From NCBI RefSeq assembly GCF_900099815.1, contig NZ_FNCW01000004.1:1-64000 (forward strand): a stretch of DNA of 64,000 bases, written 5' to 3'. Every line of letters starts with the position of its first letter. The first letter of the stretch is position 1. Origin of the DNA: Psychroflexus sediminis. GTDB lineage: Bacteria; Bacteroidota; Bacteroidia; Flavobacteriales; Flavobacteriaceae. The notes below the pieces were generated by a model that was not told the origin of the DNA, ran no database searches, and saw only the letters and a list, made by a program, of their open reading frames with translations. The position numbers and the translations under genes are program-made. This document shows, in pieces, positions 1-10,000 of the stretch.

Positions 1-320
1 CAGGTAATTTTAATAAGTTTGATAATCCAAGAAAATTTAGCTGCCACTGTGGTTTAGCTCCTTTTCCATACCAGTCGGGAAGCAGTATTAAAGGAAAAAC
101 CAAGACTCATTTTCTGAGAGATAAATCTTTAAAATCTATTTTGACAAAGGGAGCTATCACAGCTGCACAGCATGATCCTCAGCTAAAGGCATATTACAAT
201 CGTAAGATTAAAGATGGAAAACATCACATGAGTGTAATAAACGCCATCGCTAATAAACTCGTTTTAAGAATATTTGCTGTTGCAAAAAGAGATGAACCTT
301 TTGTGAAATTATCGGCTTAA
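1..320 (+). CDS. IS110-family transposase, C-terminal part (cut by window edge)
   Basis: An open frame enters from the left edge (first full codon at base 3) and stops with TAA at 318-320, giving about 105 residues. It reads NPRKFSCHCGLAPFPYQSG, then a GKTKTHFLRDKSLKSIL segment, and ends in INAIANKLVLRIFAVAKR. This is the conserved C-terminal domain (Transposase_20) of the IS110/IS116/IS902 family, which carries the catalytic serine near the SGSS segment. These DEDD-type enzymes use a bridge RNA and leave no target duplication or inverted repeats. Only the 3' end is visible, so it cannot be judged intact. The element's right end should lie in the 144-bp gap that follows. It is convergent with the next gene. 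Confidence 0.88.
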   Translation, partial: GNFNKFDNPRKFSCHCGLAPFPYQSGSSIKGKTKTHFLRDKSLKSILTKGAITAAQHDPQLKAYYNRKIKDGKHHMSVINAIANKLVLRIFAVAKRDEPFVKLSA

Positions 321-464
321 AAATTTGTTTTTAACTTAGAATGCTCGACCTGACATCAATGGGACTTTATCAAACCTTAAACTCGTTTGACTAAGCACCG
401 ATCGAACTCGAAAAGATTATATATTCACTATAAATTAATTAGAGTAAACCCTCAGAATGAAAGC

Positions 465-1826
465 CTATCCCAGCTTAAAATCTGGAAATAAGTCTTTCAT
501 CACAAAGCTATAATTTGGATCCAGAAACATGGCTTTTTCGAAATGGTCTTTTGAATCTTCTAGTTCTCCCAATTCGAAATAAATACCTGCATACCTGTAT
601 TCTAATTCTGCAAAATGAGAGAAAAAGTCTTCAGCATGTTTTAAAGTTTGCAAAGCATCCTTAAAATGTTTCAACTGAATGAGAATATCTATGCGTGTAA
701 TCCAAGTTTCTAACTCATAATTACCCAACTCCAAACTCTTTTTGAAACCAAATGCAGAATCATGAATGTTATCTAACTCCAGATTGATGATGGCAAAATG
801 TTTCCAATACAAGACGTTTTCTTCGTCTATATGTATAGCTTTATTAATATAATAAAGCGCCATTTTGTAATCTTTGATTTTGACATGGTAATCGGAAAGC
901 GCCAGCCAGACTTTATCTAAAAGCGGATCTTCGTGTAAGGCTTTTTTATAGTGCTTCAAGGCTTTTTCAGGGTCATTGAGTTTCAGAAAACACTTTCCAA
1001 TCCTAAGATATGCGAAAGCTGTCGGATCATCTATTTGAAGCGTCAGTGTATAACACTCAATGGCTTCTTTGTAACGTTTCAGGCGTTCCAGGACTTTACC
1101 TTTTTCAAGATAGGCCCCAATAAAATAATCGTCGGAAATAATCGCATAATCGAAAGCTTCCAAGGCTTTCTCATAGTGTTTTTGCTCAAAATACAATTTC
1201 CCCAGCTGATGCCAGGCCACCTCACAGTAGGGCTGACGATCCAGGAAGTTTTTGATGAACTGAACCGCTTCATCAGTTTGGTTCAGAAAATCAAAACAGT
1301 ATATGATATTGTAAAGGGCGGTATAATCGTTTTCATCATTCTCCAGACACTGAATATAACTCTCTTTTGCATTTTCGAAGTCTTCCAGAAACAGGTACTC
1401 CATACCCATGATGCTATGGATTTCTATCAGGTCATCAGCAAAATTCAAAGCTTCTTTCAAGACTTCAATGGCCTGCAAATGCAAATCCTGCTTGGAATAT
1501 ATATTGGCTATAAGAATATAAATCTCTTCATTGTTCGGTTCCAATGACTTGAGATTTTCAAGCAGATCCATAGCTTTTTCAAACTTATCCTCAAAGGTGT
1601 AAAGTTCAGCTTTCATCAACAGCAAATTCACCGATTTTGGATGCTGTTCCAGGGCGAGTTTTAAGGCCTTTTTAGCCAAAGCCAGACGCCCACTATCGAT
1701 ATAATGACCGATGATGTTTTCAAATTCTGCAGCATCAAAAAACAAGACCTCATTGGTCTTAAGCATCATTTCAAATTTCTCTATAGGAAAATCGAAGTCA
1801 TCGTGATGAGAGGATCCTAATTGCAT
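465..1826 (-). CDS. Tetratricopeptide repeat protein
   Basis: 453 residues made almost entirely of TPR helices; signatures such as KALEAFDYAIISDDYFIGAYLEKGKV and KALKHYKKALHEDPL recur about every 34 residues from near residue 40 to the end, roughly eleven repeats. No signal peptide or membrane segment is visible, so a cytoplasmic protein-protein scaffold is likely. The start is an ATG. It lies upstream of nothing on its strand here and 79 bp downstream of the aminotransferase gene, with which it is probably co-transcribed. The partner is unknown. TPR identity is certain; the specific role is not. Confidence 0.85.
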   Translation of the reverse strand: MQLGSSHHDDFDFPIEKFEMMLKTNEVLFFDAAEFENIIGHYIDSGRLALAKKALKLALEQHPKSVNLLLMKAELYTFEDKFEKAMDLLENLKSLEPNNEEIYILIANIYSKQDLHLQAIEVLKEALNFADDLIEIHSIMGMEYLFLEDFENAKESYIQCLENDENDYTALYNIIYCFDFLNQTDEAVQFIKNFLDRQPYCEVAWHQLGKLYFEQKHYEKALEAFDYAIISDDYFIGAYLEKGKVLERLKRYKEAIECYTLTLQIDDPTAFAYLRIGKCFLKLNDPEKALKHYKKALHEDPLLDKVWLALSDYHVKIKDYKMALYYINKAIHIDEENVLYWKHFAIINLELDNIHDSAFGFKKSLELGNYELETWITRIDILIQLKHFKDALQTLKHAEDFFSHFAELEYRYAGIYFELGELEDSKDHFEKAMFLDPNYSFVMKDLFPDFKLG

Positions 1827-1905
1827 ATAAAATGATTTAAATTTAGGGTAAGATAAGCGTCTTTTTTCAATAGAGACTTAGATTTTTAAAAATGTTATCC
1901 ACAAG

Positions 1906-3102
1906 TTATTCACCGCTTGAAGAATTGACATACGAATTCAGTACATCAATTATAATGCCACAGCCCATCTCAATTTCTTCTTCCGAAATGGTTAAGGGAG
2001 GCGAAATCCTTACAGCTTTTTTTTCATACAAAAGCCAAAATAAAATGAGGCCTTTTTCTTTGGATTCCAGCACCAGGTGATTGGCCACATCTTCAGACTG
2101 AAGCACTGGCGCAAGCATTAACCCCTTCCCTCTCACTTCTGAAATTAGTTCATGCTGAAGTAATTTTCTAAATAGCAATTCTTTCTGTTCAATCTGCTCA
2201 ATGATTGGAGTGCTTGTCAAAACTTCCAAAGTAGCCTGACAGGCTGCTGCAATGACCGGGTTTCCGCCAAAGGTGGTAATGTGACCCAGCTTGGGTTTAT
2301 CACTCAGTAAGCTCATCAGGGCTTTAGAGGCCGTAAAAGCTCCGACAGGCAGGCCTGAAGCCATGGCTTTTCCAATCACTAAAATATCGGGGACCACTTC
2401 AAAATGTTCAAAGCCAAATAACTTGCCTGTTCTTCCAAATCCAGGCTGAATCTCGTCCAGAATCAACAAAGCGCCGACCTCTTCACATCTTTGCTTCACT
2501 TTTTTTAAATAATCATTGGTTGGTAATATAAACCCCGCACCCCCCTGAATGGTTTCCAGGATGACAGCCGCTGTAGTTTTGGTTATGACATCGAGACAGG
2601 TGTCCTTATTAAATTGAATATGAGTAATATCTCCTACCAAAGGGCGAAAGGGCGCTATGCGTTCTTCATAATCCATCAGGCTTAAAGCACCGTAAGAGTT
2701 TCCGTGATAGCAATTTCTGGCGGCAATAATCTGACTTCTGCCTGTAGCTCTTCTGGCTAGTTTCATAGCTCCGTCAATAGCCTCGGTTCCGCTGTTTACA
2801 AGATACGTCTGAGACAAGGGTTCAGGTAAATGTTTGGCCAGTAATTTAGTAAACTCCACGGCAGGTGACTGTATATACTCTCCATACACCATGACATGCA
2901 TATACTTGTCGAGCTGGTTTTTTATAGCTTCAATTACCTTTGGATGCCTGTGTCCCAATCCACAGGCAGAGACTCCTGCAACAAAGTCCAGATGACGCTT
3001 CCCATCGGTCGTAAAAATAAAGGACCCTTCCGCATAGCTCACTTCCATACCCAGTGGATGCGGTGTCGTCTGCGCCTGATAGTCTAAAAAATCACTCTTC
3101 AT
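1906..3102 (-). CDS. Class III PLP-dependent aminotransferase
   Basis: 398 residues, the usual length for the acetylornithine/ornithine/GABA aminotransferase family. The family landmarks are all present: NSGTEAIDGAMKLAR near 103-117, the PLP-nitrogen aspartate in LDEIQPGFGRTG (Asp216), and the Schiff-base lysine in IGKAMASGLP (Lys245), followed by TTFGGNP. It transfers an amino group between an omega-amino donor and a 2-oxo acid, but the substrate cannot be read from the sequence. Its 5' end overlaps the 3' end of the OstA-like gene by 11 bp, so the two are translationally linked. Cytoplasmic. Family is sure, specificity is open. Confidence 0.9.
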   Translation of the reverse strand: MKSDFLDYQAQTTPHPLGMEVSYAEGSFIFTTDGKRHLDFVAGVSACGLGHRHPKVIEAIKNQLDKYMHVMVYGEYIQSPAVEFTKLLAKHLPEPLSQTYLVNSGTEAIDGAMKLARRATGRSQIIAARNCYHGNSYGALSLMDYEERIAPFRPLVGDITHIQFNKDTCLDVITKTTAAVILETIQGGAGFILPTNDYLKKVKQRCEEVGALLILDEIQPGFGRTGKLFGFEHFEVVPDILVIGKAMASGLPVGAFTASKALMSLLSDKPKLGHITTFGGNPVIAAACQATLEVLTSTPIIEQIEQKELLFRKLLQHELISEVRGKGLMLAPVLQSEDVANHLVLESKEKGLILFWLLYEKKAVRISPPLTISEEEIEMGCGIIIDVLNSYVNSSSGE

Positions 3103-4819
3103 CGCTTGGTGGTATGGCTTTTAATTTCTTTAATAACTGAGGGGTTTTGGGCTTTTTGTTTTTGTTTTCTTTGAGTTTAACCTCTTTTTTCGTCGATTTT
3201 AAATTTGATTCCTTTAAAGTTGAATTCAGATTTAAGTCTCGCATTCCTTCAAAAAAATCATCGTAAATTTCAGGATCTTTCAGACCTTGAATTATTGGTA
3301 ACTCAAGACTGTCTCGTCCCTTGAATAAATCTGATTTAGAAATTAATCTTTCTTCGCCTCGCCAATTAAACCCTTTCAGTTTTTTTTCATTTTCGGGAAA
3401 TTCGGAGCTTGGGTAAGTATTGGAATCTACATTGGTATAATAGTAAAGATCCGTGATTTCCTGATCTTCAAGCAATATTTTTATCCGTGCTGAGAGTGAC
3501 TTATTTATCCCCATCAGATCTGTGGTCTCATCTCTTAAGTAGAACAGTGATTCTGTATTTTTGAGAACATCCACCTCGTAAATCTCATTGTTTTTTAAAA
3601 GACCATATAACTCTTTCCCTTTGATTTGATTGAAGCCTTCGATGGAATCTTTCTTGATCATAAAGGCATTATAAAACACTTTTAGCGAATCTAATTCTTC
3701 CGTTTCAGTGTTGCTTATCAAAAAAATAGTATCTCCTGTAATCTGACTTTCACCAGACCATAATACAGGATCACCAATTAATTTGGTAATTCCTGTACGT
3801 TCGCTACTATGAATAGAATCTGACTTTCCACTCAAATCGGACTTGTATATTCTCGCATCATAAAAAGCTCTGATTTGCCTTTGATCCACTTTTCCGGTAA
3901 CCATGAGCGTATCACTCGCAATAAAAACAGAATCGTTTTCTTGCTTCATGGAAGCTAAAGGATTTTCAGTGATAAAAAGTGAATCTTTCATTCTGAACAC
4001 TTCAGCATAATGCCCTGTGATGACCGACTGATTGATGGTGTCGGTAACTTTGATGTTGTTGCTGGCCGAAGCAAAGCCAGAAGGCCTGTCAAAAAAGATA
4101 CTATCGCCTTCGAGTTTTCGATTTTCATAATCGATTTTGGAGTTTTTGACAAAAAACCCGTTATCATTTCGGGTATCATAAAAACCTCGCTCACAATACA
4201 CCACACTGGTTTCACTTGTAATGGTAGAAGGCCCATACAAATAGGCATGCCCCTGCTCTGAATAAAAATCCAAATAATCGGAATCGATATCATACTCAGG
4301 ATTTCTCACTTTGACATTTTGTCTGAAAGAAATCTTCTCCTGATTCATGAAATACCTTCCTTTCACACTGGTAATAGTAGATGCAGAGTCCTGTACTTTT
4401 CCCCCACTCCTATAGAATGCCTCTTGTTTGACTCTGTTAAAAAACAAAGAGTCTGTGGTCAGTTTATTGCTCGGTGTCGTCAAAACGACATCATCGCTGG
4501 CAAAGGCAAATTGCGTTTCTCCATTATACTCCGCATACTTACTGGTCATGTTGACGGTATCCCCTTGTTTCATACGAACATTGCCGAATGCTCTAAAAAA
4601 ATCATCGGTTTGGTAAAATATAGCCCTGTCACACCAGACCTGTATGCCTTCATGAATAAAATACACCTGATTTTGAACCTTGGACAAAATAAAAGCATCG
4701 GGATAGTTTTCCTGATCCACACGCGTTCTGTCTGCCGTGTAGTCTATTTTTTTACCTTCCTGAGCATAAAGGAAGCTAGTGAAAAGCAAAAAAGAAAGTA
4801 TGAATGTAAGCTGCTTCAA
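3092..4819 (-). CDS. OstA/LptA-like lipopolysaccharide transport protein
   Basis: 575 residues starting with a signal peptide (hydrophobic run ending SFLYAQ). The first about 200 residues hold two OstA-type beta-jellyroll segments, recognisable from AFGNVRMKQGDTVNMTSKYAEYNG and further TD/GD repeats characteristic of LptA/LptD N-terminal domains. In Bacteroidota this OstA-like family is taken to act in LPS transport across the periplasm. The C-terminus is Lys-rich (KKEVKLKENKNKKPK). The start codon is TTG (4817-4819): an in-frame TAG lies two codons upstream, so no ATG is available, and an AGGA-like motif precedes it. It overlaps the aminotransferase by 11 bp. Confidence 0.82.
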   Translation of the reverse strand: MKQLTFILSFLLFTSFLYAQEGKKIDYTADRTRVDQENYPDAFILSKVQNQVYFIHEGIQVWCDRAIFYQTDDFFRAFGNVRMKQGDTVNMTSKYAEYNGETQFAFASDDVVLTTPSNKLTTDSLFFNRVKQEAFYRSGGKVQDSASTITSVKGRYFMNQEKISFRQNVKVRNPEYDIDSDYLDFYSEQGHAYLYGPSTITSETSVVYCERGFYDTRNDNGFFVKNSKIDYENRKLEGDSIFFDRPSGFASASNNIKVTDTINQSVITGHYAEVFRMKDSLFITENPLASMKQENDSVFIASDTLMVTGKVDQRQIRAFYDARIYKSDLSGKSDSIHSSERTGITKLIGDPVLWSGESQITGDTIFLISNTETEELDSLKVFYNAFMIKKDSIEGFNQIKGKELYGLLKNNEIYEVDVLKNTESLFYLRDETTDLMGINKSLSARIKILLEDQEITDLYYYTNVDSNTYPSSEFPENEKKLKGFNWRGEERLISKSDLFKGRDSLELPIIQGLKDPEIYDDFFEGMRDLNLNSTLKESNLKSTKKEVKLKENKNKKPKTPQLLKKLKAIPPSDEE

Positions 4820-4861
4820 ATCCTATGTATTGAGCTGCAAAATTACGCTTTTATAAAAACA

Positions 4862-4885
4862 AAAGCAGCGAATGAACGCTGCTTT
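4862..4885 (-). terminator. Hairpin terminator after the GapN-like gene
   Basis: A 9-bp perfect stem (AAAGCAGCG at 4862-4870 with CGCTGCTTT at 4877-4885) around a 6-base loop. On the minus strand it is followed by a T-rich tail. It lies 27 bp past the stop of the aldehyde dehydrogenase and before the OstA-like gene. Confidence 0.75.
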
Positions 4886-4911
4886 AAGATTAAAATATAC
4901 TTATTCTTATT

Positions 4912-6489
4912 TTACAACAGGTAATCTGTATTTACAAAATTAGACGAGTTGCTTTTTAAAAGCTTTTGAATGATCTCATTGTTCTTAGGATTGTCTTTGG
5001 ACGCTACAAAGGTTCTTATGGAAAAAGACCTTAAAGCGTCATGAACACTCAAGGTGCCTACAGCAGAATCTTTGCGGCCTGTAAATGGCAAGACATCAGG
5101 TCCACGCTGACAGGAACTGTTGAGGTTTACTCGACATACCAGATTAACCAGCACATCAATAAGTGGAGCAAGCGCCTCTACATTATCGCCGAACAAACTC
5201 ACTTGCTGCCCATAGTTGGATTTTGCGATTTCGTCCAGAAGGGCGTGGATATCCTTAAAAGGTTTGATAGGAATGACCGGACCAAACTGTTCTTCCTGGT
5301 ATACCCGCATATTTTCAGTCACCGGGTAAAGAACCGCCGGATAGATATAATTATCGCTTGTATGCCCTCCTCTTTCATTCAGAATTTTCGCTCCTTTATC
5401 TTTGGCATCATCTATCAATTCCTGAATGTAAGCTGGCTTACCAGGTTCCGGAAGCGGTGTTAGTTTCACACCCTCTTCCCAGGGCTGACCAAATTTCAAC
5501 TCATCCACGCGCTTCGAAAATCGCTTATTGAATTCATCTTTAATATCTTCATGCACATATACAATTTTTAAAGCTGTACATCGCTGGCCATTATAGGATA
5601 ATGTTCCGTTGATGCATTCATCAATGGCAAGTTCCAAATCTGCACTGGGGAGAACAATTGCAGGATTTTTGGCTTCCAGACCAAGGATAAGTCGTAGTCT
5701 GTTTTTATAAGGATGCTGGTCTTGTAAGGCGATGGCAGATTTAGAATTACCTATCAGCGCTAGTACATCAATTTTTCCTGTCTTCATGATCGGAGCAGCT
5801 ACTTCTCTTCCCCTTCCATAAATGACATTAATCACTCCAGCTGGAAAGCTTTTTTGAAAGGCTTCAAGTAGAGGAGACAACAATAAAACGCCATGTTTTG
5901 CTGGTTTAAAAACCGCCGTATTCCCCATAATTAGGGCAGGAATAAGCAAAGCAAAGGTCTCATTCAACGGATAGTTGTAAGGTCCTAAACATAGCACCAC
6001 CCCAAGCGGACCTCTTCTGATATGGGCATTAATGCCACCAACTTTCTTAAACCTGGAACTATCCCGGTCTAATTGTTTATAGTCTTCAATAGTATCATAA
6101 ATGTAGTCTACCGTTCTGTCAAATTCTTTTTCTGAATCTGCCAGCGTTTTACCGATTTCCCACATGAGTAGTTTAACCACTTCATCTCGCTTGGTTTTCA
6201 TCATCTCCACAAAAGAAGTCATACATGCCAATCTATCTTTTACACGCATAGTTGGCCACTCCCCTTTTCCCTGATCGTAAGCTTTTACTGCAGAATCTAG
6301 CACCCCAAGAGCCGTTGGCTCATCCATATGAGGTACGGTTCCCAGTAAAGTTGGTTTGTATTCTTTGGTTGTTGAAATGGTTGAATGTACCTCATCCATT
6401 TGCCCTTCCCAAGGAACTAATTGTCCGTTATCTAAATACGTTTTCTGATGAAGTAAAGAGTCAATCACAGAAATATCTGAATTTACCAT
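4912..6489 (-). CDS. gapN: NADP-dependent glyceraldehyde-3-phosphate dehydrogenase-like aldehyde dehydrogenase
   Basis: 525 residues of the aldehyde dehydrogenase superfamily. The catalytic cysteine is in the motif NGQRCTALK (Cys304), the general-base glutamate is in LGLEAKNPA (Glu272), and the cofactor-binding stretch GPYNYPLNE and [12 protein letters not shown] is present. The LGLEAKN variant of the usual LELGGK motif is typical of Bacteroidota proteins named GapN, which oxidise glyceraldehyde 3-phosphate to 3-phosphoglycerate with NADP and give NADPH in glycolysis. The exact substrate is inferred. It is transcribed alone: about 170 bp of upstream DNA is shared with the divergent metal-efflux operon, and a hairpin follows it. 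Confidence 0.85.
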   Translation of the reverse strand: MVNSDISVIDSLLHQKTYLDNGQLVPWEGQMDEVHSTISTTKEYKPTLLGTVPHMDEPTALGVLDSAVKAYDQGKGEWPTMRVKDRLACMTSFVEMMKTKRDEVVKLLMWEIGKTLADSEKEFDRTVDYIYDTIEDYKQLDRDSSRFKKVGGINAHIRRGPLGVVLCLGPYNYPLNETFALLIPALIMGNTAVFKPAKHGVLLLSPLLEAFQKSFPAGVINVIYGRGREVAAPIMKTGKIDVLALIGNSKSAIALQDQHPYKNRLRLILGLEAKNPAIVLPSADLELAIDECINGTLSYNGQRCTALKIVYVHEDIKDEFNKRFSKRVDELKFGQPWEEGVKLTPLPEPGKPAYIQELIDDAKDKGAKILNERGGHTSDNYIYPAVLYPVTENMRVYQEEQFGPVIPIKPFKDIHALLDEIAKSNYGQQVSLFGDNVEALAPLIDVLVNLVCRVNLNSSCQRGPDVLPFTGRKDSAVGTLSVHDALRSFSIRTFVASKDNPKNNEIIQKLLKSNSSNFVNTDYLL

Positions 6490-6624
6490 AATCTTTTAAG
6501 AGTTTAGTTATTAATAATTTACAATATAAACAATGACACTATTCATTTTATTAAAACTAATTAAAATGATTTGTTAAGCTTTGATAGGATTAATCAATGA
6601 ATAATATCTTTAGGTAATATTAAG

Positions 6625-6653
6625 TTTAAGAAGCAACTAAACTATTATTTTTG
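6625..6653 (+). promoter_or_regulatory. Bacteroidota-type promoter of the metal-efflux operon
   Basis: A -7 element TATTTTTG at 6646-6653 matches the Bacteroidota consensus TAnnTTTG exactly. A TTTA (6625-6628) sits 17 bp upstream in the -33 place (consensus TTTG or TTG). The ATG at 6660 begins only 6 bases after the -7 element, so transcription probably starts at or next to it. Confidence 0.6.
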
Positions 6654-6659
6654 TAATCT

Positions 6660-7040
6660 ATGAAAATATTCACTTTATACTTAATCACAAGCATCATTGG
6701 TTTCCAATCTCTGACGATAAGTATATCCAATTTCATAAACCTTCCAGACCTTGTTGAGCATTATCAACTTCATAAAACTAAATACAAAAATTCAGTAATC
6801 GAATTTTTGAATCTACATTATGGCTCCCAAAAAAAGACACATGAAGATGATCATAAAGACCATGAAAACCTGCCTTTTCAAGAATTACAACTCAATACAG
6901 CAAATTTCTTTTTAACACCTTCTGAATACATCAATTTAGGTTTAATAAAACCGTTTGAAAAAATTCGTCATAATTTTAATTATGAGATCGATTTCACTTT
7001 TCTGGGTGAAACCGACATTCTTCAACCACCAAAATATTAA
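6660..7040 (+). CDS. Small secreted or periplasmic protein of metal-efflux operon, His-rich
   Basis: 126 residues. The N-terminal 20 residues are hydrophobic (MKIFTLYLITSIIGFQSLTI) and look like a signal peptide or anchor. The middle carries the acidic, histidine-rich run THEDDHKDHE (about residues 59-69), a plausible metal-binding site. No named domain is recognised. Similar small proteins often precede CusA/CzcA-type pumps in Flavobacteriia. It is the first gene of the operon, 51 bp ahead of the pump, and has its own promoter just upstream. A periplasmic metal sensor or chaperone role is inference from the histidines and position. Confidence 0.7.
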   Translation: MKIFTLYLITSIIGFQSLTISISNFINLPDLVEHYQLHKTKYKNSVIEFLNLHYGSQKKTHEDDHKDHENLPFQELQLNTANFFLTPSEYINLGLIKPFEKIRHNFNYEIDFTFLGETDILQPPKY

Positions 7041-7091
7041 TAGATTTCCTAAAAATCTAGAATTAATATTTATTCTCATATCTAAAAAAAT

Positions 7092-10000
7092 ATGCTATCA
7101 AAAATCATTGAATTTAGCTTAAGATCTAAATTTCTAATCATATTATTTGTTTGTGGTATTATAGGTTTTGGAACCTATGCTTTAATGAATGTGCCTATCG
7201 GTGCTGTGCCGGATATCACCAATAACCAGGTGCAAGTCATTACGACTTCGCGTAATTTATCGACCAGCGATGTAGAGCAGTTTATTACCTATCCCGTGGA
7301 ACTGGAAATGGCAAATTTGCCAGGCGTCAAAGAAATACGATCTGTATCAAAATTTGGGCTTTCTGTAGTGACTATTATCTTTGAAGACAGCTATGGGACT
7401 TATCTCCCACGGCAATTAATTTCAGAGAAATTAAAATCCGCGGCCAAAAATATACCGTCCAGTTTTGGATCCCCTTTTATGGGTCCTATTACTACTGGAT
7501 TAGGTGAAATTTATCAATATACACTGGAAACTAAACCTGGCTACGAAGATGAGTATGACGCCAGAGAATTGAGGACTATTCAGGACTGGATTGTCAAACG
7601 ACAGCTTTCTGGTATTCCTGGGGTGGTTGAAATTAACTCCTGGGGTGGTTATTTAAAGCAATATGAAGTTAGCATCAATACCAAACGCCTTCAAGCCAAT
7701 CAAGTTAGTTTTTCTGAAGTTTTTCAGGCGCTGGAGGATAACAATTCTGTGGCTGGCGGAAGTTATATCGAAAAAAATGGAGAAGCCTATTTTATTCGGG
7801 GAGAAGGTTTAATCTCTAACCTTGAGGATATTAAAAACATTGTGGTCACTACACGTGGCAACCAACCCATTTACATTAAGGATATCGCAGAAGTTGGTTT
7901 TGGTCATGCCAGGCGTTTTGGAGCTATAACTGGTAACGGCGAAGGCGAAAAAGTTCTGGGACAGGTTATGATGTTAAAAGGAGCCAATTCTCAAAAAGTT
8001 ATAAATGCTGTAAAAGAGAGAATAGCTCAAGTTGAAAACACTTTACCAGAAGGGGTCTACATCAATGGTTTTTTGGACAGATCCGAATTAATTGAACGTA
8101 CAACTTCAACGATTATAGAAAATCTTTTTTTAGGCTTTCTGGTGGTTGCCTTTATTGTTATCCTCATCATTGGAGACTGGAGAGCTGGCTTAGTCATTTC
8201 CTCTATTATCCCTTTGAGTTTCCTATGTGCCATCAGTTTAATGTATGTTTTTGGAGTGGATGTCAACTTGATGAGCATGGGAGCTCTAGATTTTGGAATC
8301 ATTATAGATGGGGCCGTCATTATTGTAGAGTTTGTAGCCTTCAGGATGTGGCAACGGGCCAACGATTTCAGTGGCAAAACCTCTTCCGAAATCAGCAAAC
8401 TGAAGGATAAAATCACTTTTAAAGGCGCCTCAAAAATGCTTACCTCTGCCATCTTTGGACAAATAATTATCCTGATAGTTTTTATTCCTATTCTATCCTT
8501 AAGCGGCGTGGAGGGAAAAATGTTTAGACCTATGGCACTCACCTTTAGTTTTGCACTTATTGGTGCTATGATTTTAGGTTTTACCTGGGTTCCAGTAGCT
8601 TGTAGCTTGATTTTAAAACCAAATTCTAAGCCCTTTACATTTTCTACAAAACTTATGGATGGCATAAAGCGTTTATATTTACCTTCTATAAAATGGGCTT
8701 TAGACCATACTAAAGTCGTCTTAGTCTCATCTGTAGTATTAATTGCTCTTGGCGTATTTACCTTTACAAAAATGGGAGGCGAATTTGTTCCTACTCTGGA
8801 TGAAGGAGATTTTGTAATTCAGCCGATTTTAAAAACCGGTAAATCTTTGAGCAGTACTGTAGAACGTACTACTGAAATAGAAAACATTCTATTGGATCAA
8901 TTTCAAGAAGTAGACCAAGTCGTATCGCGAATTGGTGCTGCGGAAGTTCCAACCGACCCTATGTCTATGCAAGATTCGGATGTCATTGTTATCCTGAAAT
9001 CAAAATCAGAATGGAGAGAAGGCATGACTAAGACAAAACTAGCTGGTGAAATCGAAAAAGCATTAGCTGTTTTTCCTGGCATGGGATTGCAATTTACTCA
9101 GCCTATCGAGATGCGTTTTAACGAGTTAATCACTGGTGTTCGCTCTGATATCGCGATAAAAATATATGGCGAAGACCTCGACATCCTGGCGGAAAAAGGC
9201 AATGAAATCAAAGATTTAATCTCTGATGTTGAAGGAGCAGCAGATATTTTTGTAGAAAAAATCATAGGACTGCCCCAACTGGCTGTTCAGTACAAACGCG
9301 ACAAAATAGCAAGATACGGACTCAGTATTAAGGATGTAAACGCCATTGTTGCAGCAGGTTTTGCCGGAAAATCAACAGGAGTCGTTTTTGAAGGACAAAA
9401 ACGCTTCGATCTTGTCGTTAGACTTCAGGAAACTCAGCGGCAGGGTATTAGCGATTTGAAAACACTAAGGATAGATACACCCACATCTGGTAAAATCCCC
9501 TTGTCTGAAGTTGCAGACATCACTTATGAAGAAGGTCCTGCTCAAATTTCACGTGACCAAACCAAACGGCGCATAGTTGTAGGAGTTAATGTTAGAAACA
9601 GTGATTTGGAAACAGTAGTGAGTAAAATTCAGAAGTTAGTCAATGAAAACATTTCATTACCTGTTGGCTATACGATTACCTATGGCGGTCAATTTGAAAA
9701 TCTCAGAAGTGCCAAAGCAAGATTAAAAATAGCCGTTCCTATTGCTTTACTTCTTATTTATGTTTTACTCTACTTTGCACTCAAAAAGCACAGAGATGCT
9801 CTACTCATTTATACAGCCATTCCTTTCTCTGCCGTTGGTGGTGTATTTCTGCTATGGCTCAGAGATATGCCCTTCAGTATTTCTGCTGGGGTTGGTTTTA
9901 TTGCTCTCTTTGGGATTGCTGTTTTAAATGGAATTATTTTGGTAGAATATTTTAAAGATATTTTGAAAGAACACAATCAGTTGAGTGTGAAGCATATCAT

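Noticed and set aside
951-1547. Long plus-strand open frame of 198 codons
   Set aside because: It lies fully antisense to the TPR gene, has no recognisable domain, and the TPR frame is strong.
4319-4924. Plus-strand open frame of 201 codons
   Set aside because: Antisense to the OstA-like gene and its terminator region; no homology signs.
5041-5463. Plus-strand open frame of 140 codons
   Set aside because: Antisense to the aldehyde dehydrogenase, whose motifs are complete.
8057-8665. Minus-strand open frame of 202 codons
   Set aside because: Antisense to the RND pump, with low-complexity sequence typical of a shadow frame.
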